Shown: in pieces, positions 60,251 through 64,000 of the stretch
Numbering within the stretch: the stretch's first letter is position 1
How the letters are laid out: the number at the start of each line of letters is the position of its first letter
Origin: Orobanche coerulescens
Taxonomy: Eukaryota; Streptophyta; Magnoliopsida; Lamiales; Orobanchaceae
DNA length: 64,000 nt
Assembly: GCA_033398695.1 (NCBI GenBank)
Contig: CM065812.1
Span: 134,298,858-134,362,857 of the forward strand
Direction of reading: 5' to 3'
The notes under the pieces: generated by a model
The model's database searches: none
Told to the model about the DNA's origin: nothing
The model's input: the letters and a program-made list of their open reading frames with translations, nothing else
Translations under genes and position numbers: made by a program

Positions 60251-63158
60251 TGTAACACCCCCAATCCGCTCAGGGATATTACACGCCGTAGAACCCTTTC
60301 TCAAGGATGTACCAGGCTGGTAACAATAACGAACATCTCAACAATGCCTTTAAGGCTAAAATGACTCAGTAGACCAATTTGGTCTTTCAATAAAAACATA
60401 CAACTCAATCTCAATACATGCCCACGCAGGGGTCAAATAAAAATGCTCTCGTACAATGGGGAAAATAATGCAGCGGAAAAGACGTACAACTGAACCAATA
60501 CAATAATAAACAAGTCCTCATGTAATTAGTATCGATCATCTTTCATCATCCTTCATTCCGACCCTGTGCTATGCTCCCCAAAACCTGAATGCAATACAAA
60601 TATCCACCCCCCGATTACTCGGGGGTTAGCAAAATTCCACTATTTTGCTAGTGCAAGTACAAAGTGCAAAATACGAGTCATACAATTCAAGTTCCAAGAA
60701 TAACAATAATCAAGAATCCTCAAAGATTCAAACACAACGAAAAATACTTCCCGAAGCAAGAGTTTGGGTAAAACATTCTAAAATTGAAAGTTCACAATAC
60801 AAGAGAAACAATTTACAAAATAGTTTAATAAGCCATCGGGAGTTTTAATAGAAAACAATTTGGGATTATCGAATCCTTCTCTTTCCAAAAATAACAGGGG
60901 TCACAACCCAAAGGTTTTGTTGTCACAAATAAAAACCAACAACAATTCACAGGGTCAAAATCCACGTCACGTGTCCTCGACGGACATAAAACCAACACTA
61001 ACTCGTGAATCTAGGGCTCCACCATTGGATTCCCTTGAGGCCTCGTCGGACCCTCCCGAGGTGAGCAAAACACATTCACAATCATATATCACACCGTGAA
61101 CACATGCCACGTCACATCACACTCATACCATCGTGATCACTTGCCACGTCATCTCACGGTTGGATCAATCACTTGTTGTCTCCTGACCACATGATCACAT
61201 GTCATGTGTCATCGTAGGTATCCCGAGGCTCTCACGGTTGGATCAATCTCTTGTTGCATCCTGACCACATGATCGCTAGCCATGTGTCACCGTAGACCCC
61301 AACCATAACCACACATTCACACACATAGCACAATACAACAAAGACATCCAAACAATTTACCCGGAGGCATCAAACACTTAGCAAAAGCACACGTCAAACC
61401 ACAACGCACCGAAAAGAGGCAATATATATACACATGCATTATCAACAATAATACCAAGCGTATTCATAAGGTTCACATAGTCATTTATGAAACACACAAT
61501 TTGCAAAATACATACGGGTTTAAAGGGGGGGGGGGCTTTAACGAGGCTAAACCAAATATTTGAAAGTTCATCTCAACACAACAAAACAAACACATTTAGA
61601 CGATCACCGATCATCATATCCATAAAACAAGAAAAGTATGGACAAGGTACTTGCGTCGATACCACGAGCAATGGAACAATGAATGGATACGGTCGGGTAG
61701 CCCTCGAACTTCCAAGATCGACCAAAACCCCGACAATTCCATGAAAACTACGAAAATAATATCACCACAAATCAATAACGCTAAACGGCATCCAAATCAA
61801 CCCGAAAAATAACAAAGATCCGAGGGTTCTTCAAGGAAATCGGAAATCAAGTTCCGGGTTGGTAAAAATCGATAAACGAGTTACAAAATCCGAAGATCAT
61901 GGCCAATACAACAAGAATACCATAACCAATTCATAAATAACGGACTAAATCGAAGAATCACGAAAAAACCCCCAAAAGATCATACAATCAGGGTTCTAAG
62001 TAAGGAAATACCTTGATTCGACGAAGAACGCGGATTGGATGATGATATAATCAACAAGAATCTTCCAAAACGCCTTGGAATTGATTAGAACCGGCCAAGA
62101 ACTAGAGTTCCCAAGTCTCCCTTCGCCAGCCGCCACAAAAACGAGGAAAAAGGGTGAAAAATAAGGTCTGGCCCGTCACAGGCCTATATATGGCTGGCAG
62201 TGTTACGGCCGTAACCGGTAGTGCCTTACGGTCGTAACTCGATCAACTGCCGATAGCGCACGCAATGGCCGAAAGCCTTGCGTACACAACAATCGAACCT
62301 TACGGCCGTAATCGGCATAGCCTTACGACCGTAACCGAACTCGCAGGGGCCATTGACTGAAATCTGTCGAGTCACTATGACCGTAACCGGCCAGCGCTTA
62401 GCGGCCGTAAAAAGCCTTACGGTCGTAACCTGGTGGATCTTACGGCCGTAACCGAGTCCTCCCAGGCCAAGGGGTGCAGACGCCTTACGACCGTAATCGG
62501 CCAGGCCTTACGGCTGTAATCGGCCTAGCCAGCCCTCCGACTGCCCGGATCGATACTCGACGGTGTCTCGATCACGCGAACGCACCGGCTAAGATCCAAA
62601 ACAATAACGAACAGGCTATGAAACTCAATGTACCACAGTACAAGCACGGCGCGGAAGACAACAGTCCGTTCTATCGAAGAAAATTCAATGAAACCGGAAT
62701 GAAGATCTCAGGTATTACATTACCATAGCGCGCGCTAACCAATAAGTGCAGCGTGCGTTAACGACTTAGAAGGACAGCAACACAATATCTCAGAAATGGG
62801 TATGACGACGGATACCCACAACTTTGGGAAATTATAAAATGGTCCCAAATGTCCGAAAGTCACGATACGACAACGAATAACCAAACCGAAGCACACAACA
62901 CGTATAACAACGTTAAATGAACTTATGAGAAACCCGAAATGACAGTTTCGAACGAGATTCGCAAGAATCGAACTCAAGCGCCGAAAAGTTGCCTAAGAAC
63001 ACTAAACTCGACAAAACGACACCGAAACGAACTTGGACGTCCAAAAAGTGCAGAATTAAATACTCTCAGAATGACGAAACGGTCATGAGCGAGTCGTCAA
63101 AACGGACTCCCACCAAAAAAAAAGAAATTTACCGAAAATCCAAATCGCGGATATTACA
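60251..63158 (-). repeat. 5' LTR of the gag-only Gypsy element
   Basis: It is 2908 bp, close to 54737-57658. It has one extra TTACGGCTGTAATCGGCC-type unit (near 62505) but one fewer TAGCGCGCGCTA unit (62726-62763). The TATA-like box is at about 62184. Confidence 0.92.
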
Positions 63159-63163
63159 AATCT

Positions 63164-64000
63164 GCCCATCTCTACTTGGGGATATGCAGTCTTACATGTA
63201 ACCTTACTTATTCGTTTCAGACCCACTGTTGGCCAACCATTCTCTGCGTACCAGTTGGTAACTGAATATGAGCCAGATATCTTACATTTACGCATATTTG
63301 GTTGCGCAACATATGTGTCCATTACGCCTCCACAACACAATAAGATGGGTCCTCAGAGATGTTTAGGTATTTAAGTTGGATATGAATCCCCAACAATTAT
63401 CCGCTATATAGAACCCTTGACAGGTGATCTCTTTACCGCACGTTTTGCGAATTGTAACTTTGATAAGACTGAATTCTCGTTGTTATAGGGAGAGGAGAAA
63501 AAGAAATTTCTCGAGGAACAACAGGAATTATCTTGGTCCATCCCTAGTCTATCTCATTATGATCCACGCACCTCACTATGTGATCATGAAATACCAAGAA
63601 TCCTCGATCTTCAGAAAGTAGCAGATTCGATGCCTGATGCGTTTACTGATATCGCCAAAGCGATAAGATCTCACATTCCAGTTGCAAATGTGCATGCAAG
63701 GTTAGAAGTACCCAAAAAGGGGCACAACACTAATGTACCAAGTGATGCAATCGCACCCAGTGGAAGTGCGACTGACGCTGTGGCTCCCAAAAGGAAAAGG
63801 GGAAGGTCACCTAGTTCGATAGACACCCGCCCATGTAAGAAAAGGGTAGGTGAGGCACAAATCAATCCCTTAATCATAAATATTGGGAATTCTTCCCACG
63901 AGATTGTCTTTGATTATAGCTGGGGATGCCCCGAAGATCGATAATCCAGCACCAGAGAACAAATAGATCTCGATCCACTATGAAAGTGCATTTGATTTGA
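63164..64000 (+). pseudogene. pol: Copia pol, part 2: C-terminal integrase and linker, runs off window
   Basis: It continues the Copia frame after the AATCT duplication: integrase C-terminal block (QLVTEYEPDILHLRIFGCATYV; GYESPTIIRYIEPLTGDLFTARF near 63380-63450), then a linker rich in basic residues (PKRKRGRSPSS near 63800), the usual spacer before Copia reverse transcriptase. Stops fall at about 63372, 63487 and 63942. The basic stretch resembles a nuclear localisation signal. Reverse transcriptase lies beyond the window end. Confidence 0.83.

Larger units (their letters stand above)
54737..63158 (-). mobile_element. Gag-only Gypsy LTR element (TR-GAG type), inserted in Copia integrase
   Basis: LTRs 54737-57658 and 60251-63158 (2.9 kb each) are flanked by AATCT (54732-54736 and 63159-63163). 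The 2.6-kb interior holds, on the minus strand, a degenerate primer site (ATGGTATTGGATC), a Gypsy-type gag and a hairpin plus purine tract, with no polymerase. LTR start and interior 3' end resemble the LARD at 5177-14401, making the two sister families, one keeping gag and one not. Confidence 0.9.
17405..64000 (+). mobile_element. Host Copia retrotransposon, disrupted by three nested insertions, 3' end outside window
   Basis: Its pieces are 17405-17596 (LTR, primer site), 41315-41658 and 51465-54736 (leader, gag, protease, integrase), and 63159-64000 (rest of integrase). Removing the inserts joins these at exact 5-bp target duplications AGTCT, TCACC and AATCT, which proves they were once contiguous. 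The gene order gag, protease, integrase is that of Copia. Numerous stops, frameshifts and three insertions make it the oldest and most decayed element here. Reverse transcriptase and the right LTR would lie beyond 64000. Confidence 0.85.

Overview
The window is plant nuclear DNA made almost entirely of transposable elements. The evidence is a CACTA DNA transposon with plant-type TNP2, DUF4218 and DUF4216 modules, Copia and chromovirus-type Gypsy LTR retrotransposons with initiator-Met-type primer binding sites, and AT-rich spacer DNA. I see no host protein gene, tRNA, rRNA or CRISPR array. The species cannot be named from this sequence.

Layout. (1) Positions 1-16356 are the right-hand part of a CACTA element read on the minus strand; its left end lies outside the window. 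It holds a TnpA-like gene (30-2131) and a TNP2-type transposase gene (2934-15646). The TNP2 gene is split by a 9.2-kb non-coding LTR element (5177-14401, TSD GGAAA). The CACTA element ends in dense subterminal repeats and a CACTACTAAAAAAA-type terminus at 16356. (2) 16357-17404 is AT-rich spacer. (3) From 17405 to the window end runs one old Copia element on the plus strand, cut by three independent insertions. The first is a five-LTR, four-interior tandem array of a gag-only Sirevirus-like element (17597-41314, TSD AGTCT), which itself contains a Gypsy chromovirus (25824-35862, TSD CTTTG). The second is another Gypsy chromovirus (41659-51464, TSD TCACC). The third is a gag-only Gypsy element (54737-63158, TSD AATCT). 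Copia coding sequence resumes at 63164 and leaves the window before the reverse transcriptase.

Working relations. No element here looks able to move by its own proteins: every reading frame carries stops, frameshifts or lost catalytic residues. The three non-autonomous LTR elements keep LTRs, primer site, polypurine tract and, in two families, gag. They would need polymerase from relatives such as the two degraded chromoviruses or an unseen Sirevirus.

Two observations stand out. First, the LTRs of four otherwise different retroelement families carry, next to the TATA box, an array of 12-bp palindromes that fit one formula, TWRCGNNCGYWA (two CpGs four bases apart). The arrays gain and lose whole units between the two LTRs of one element. 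Second, the five-LTR array has a single 5-bp target duplication, and shared mutations nest its units as ((I3,I4),I2),I1. This points to stepwise growth by unequal recombination at one site rather than repeated insertion. All identities and counts were judged by eye; no alignment or database search was run.
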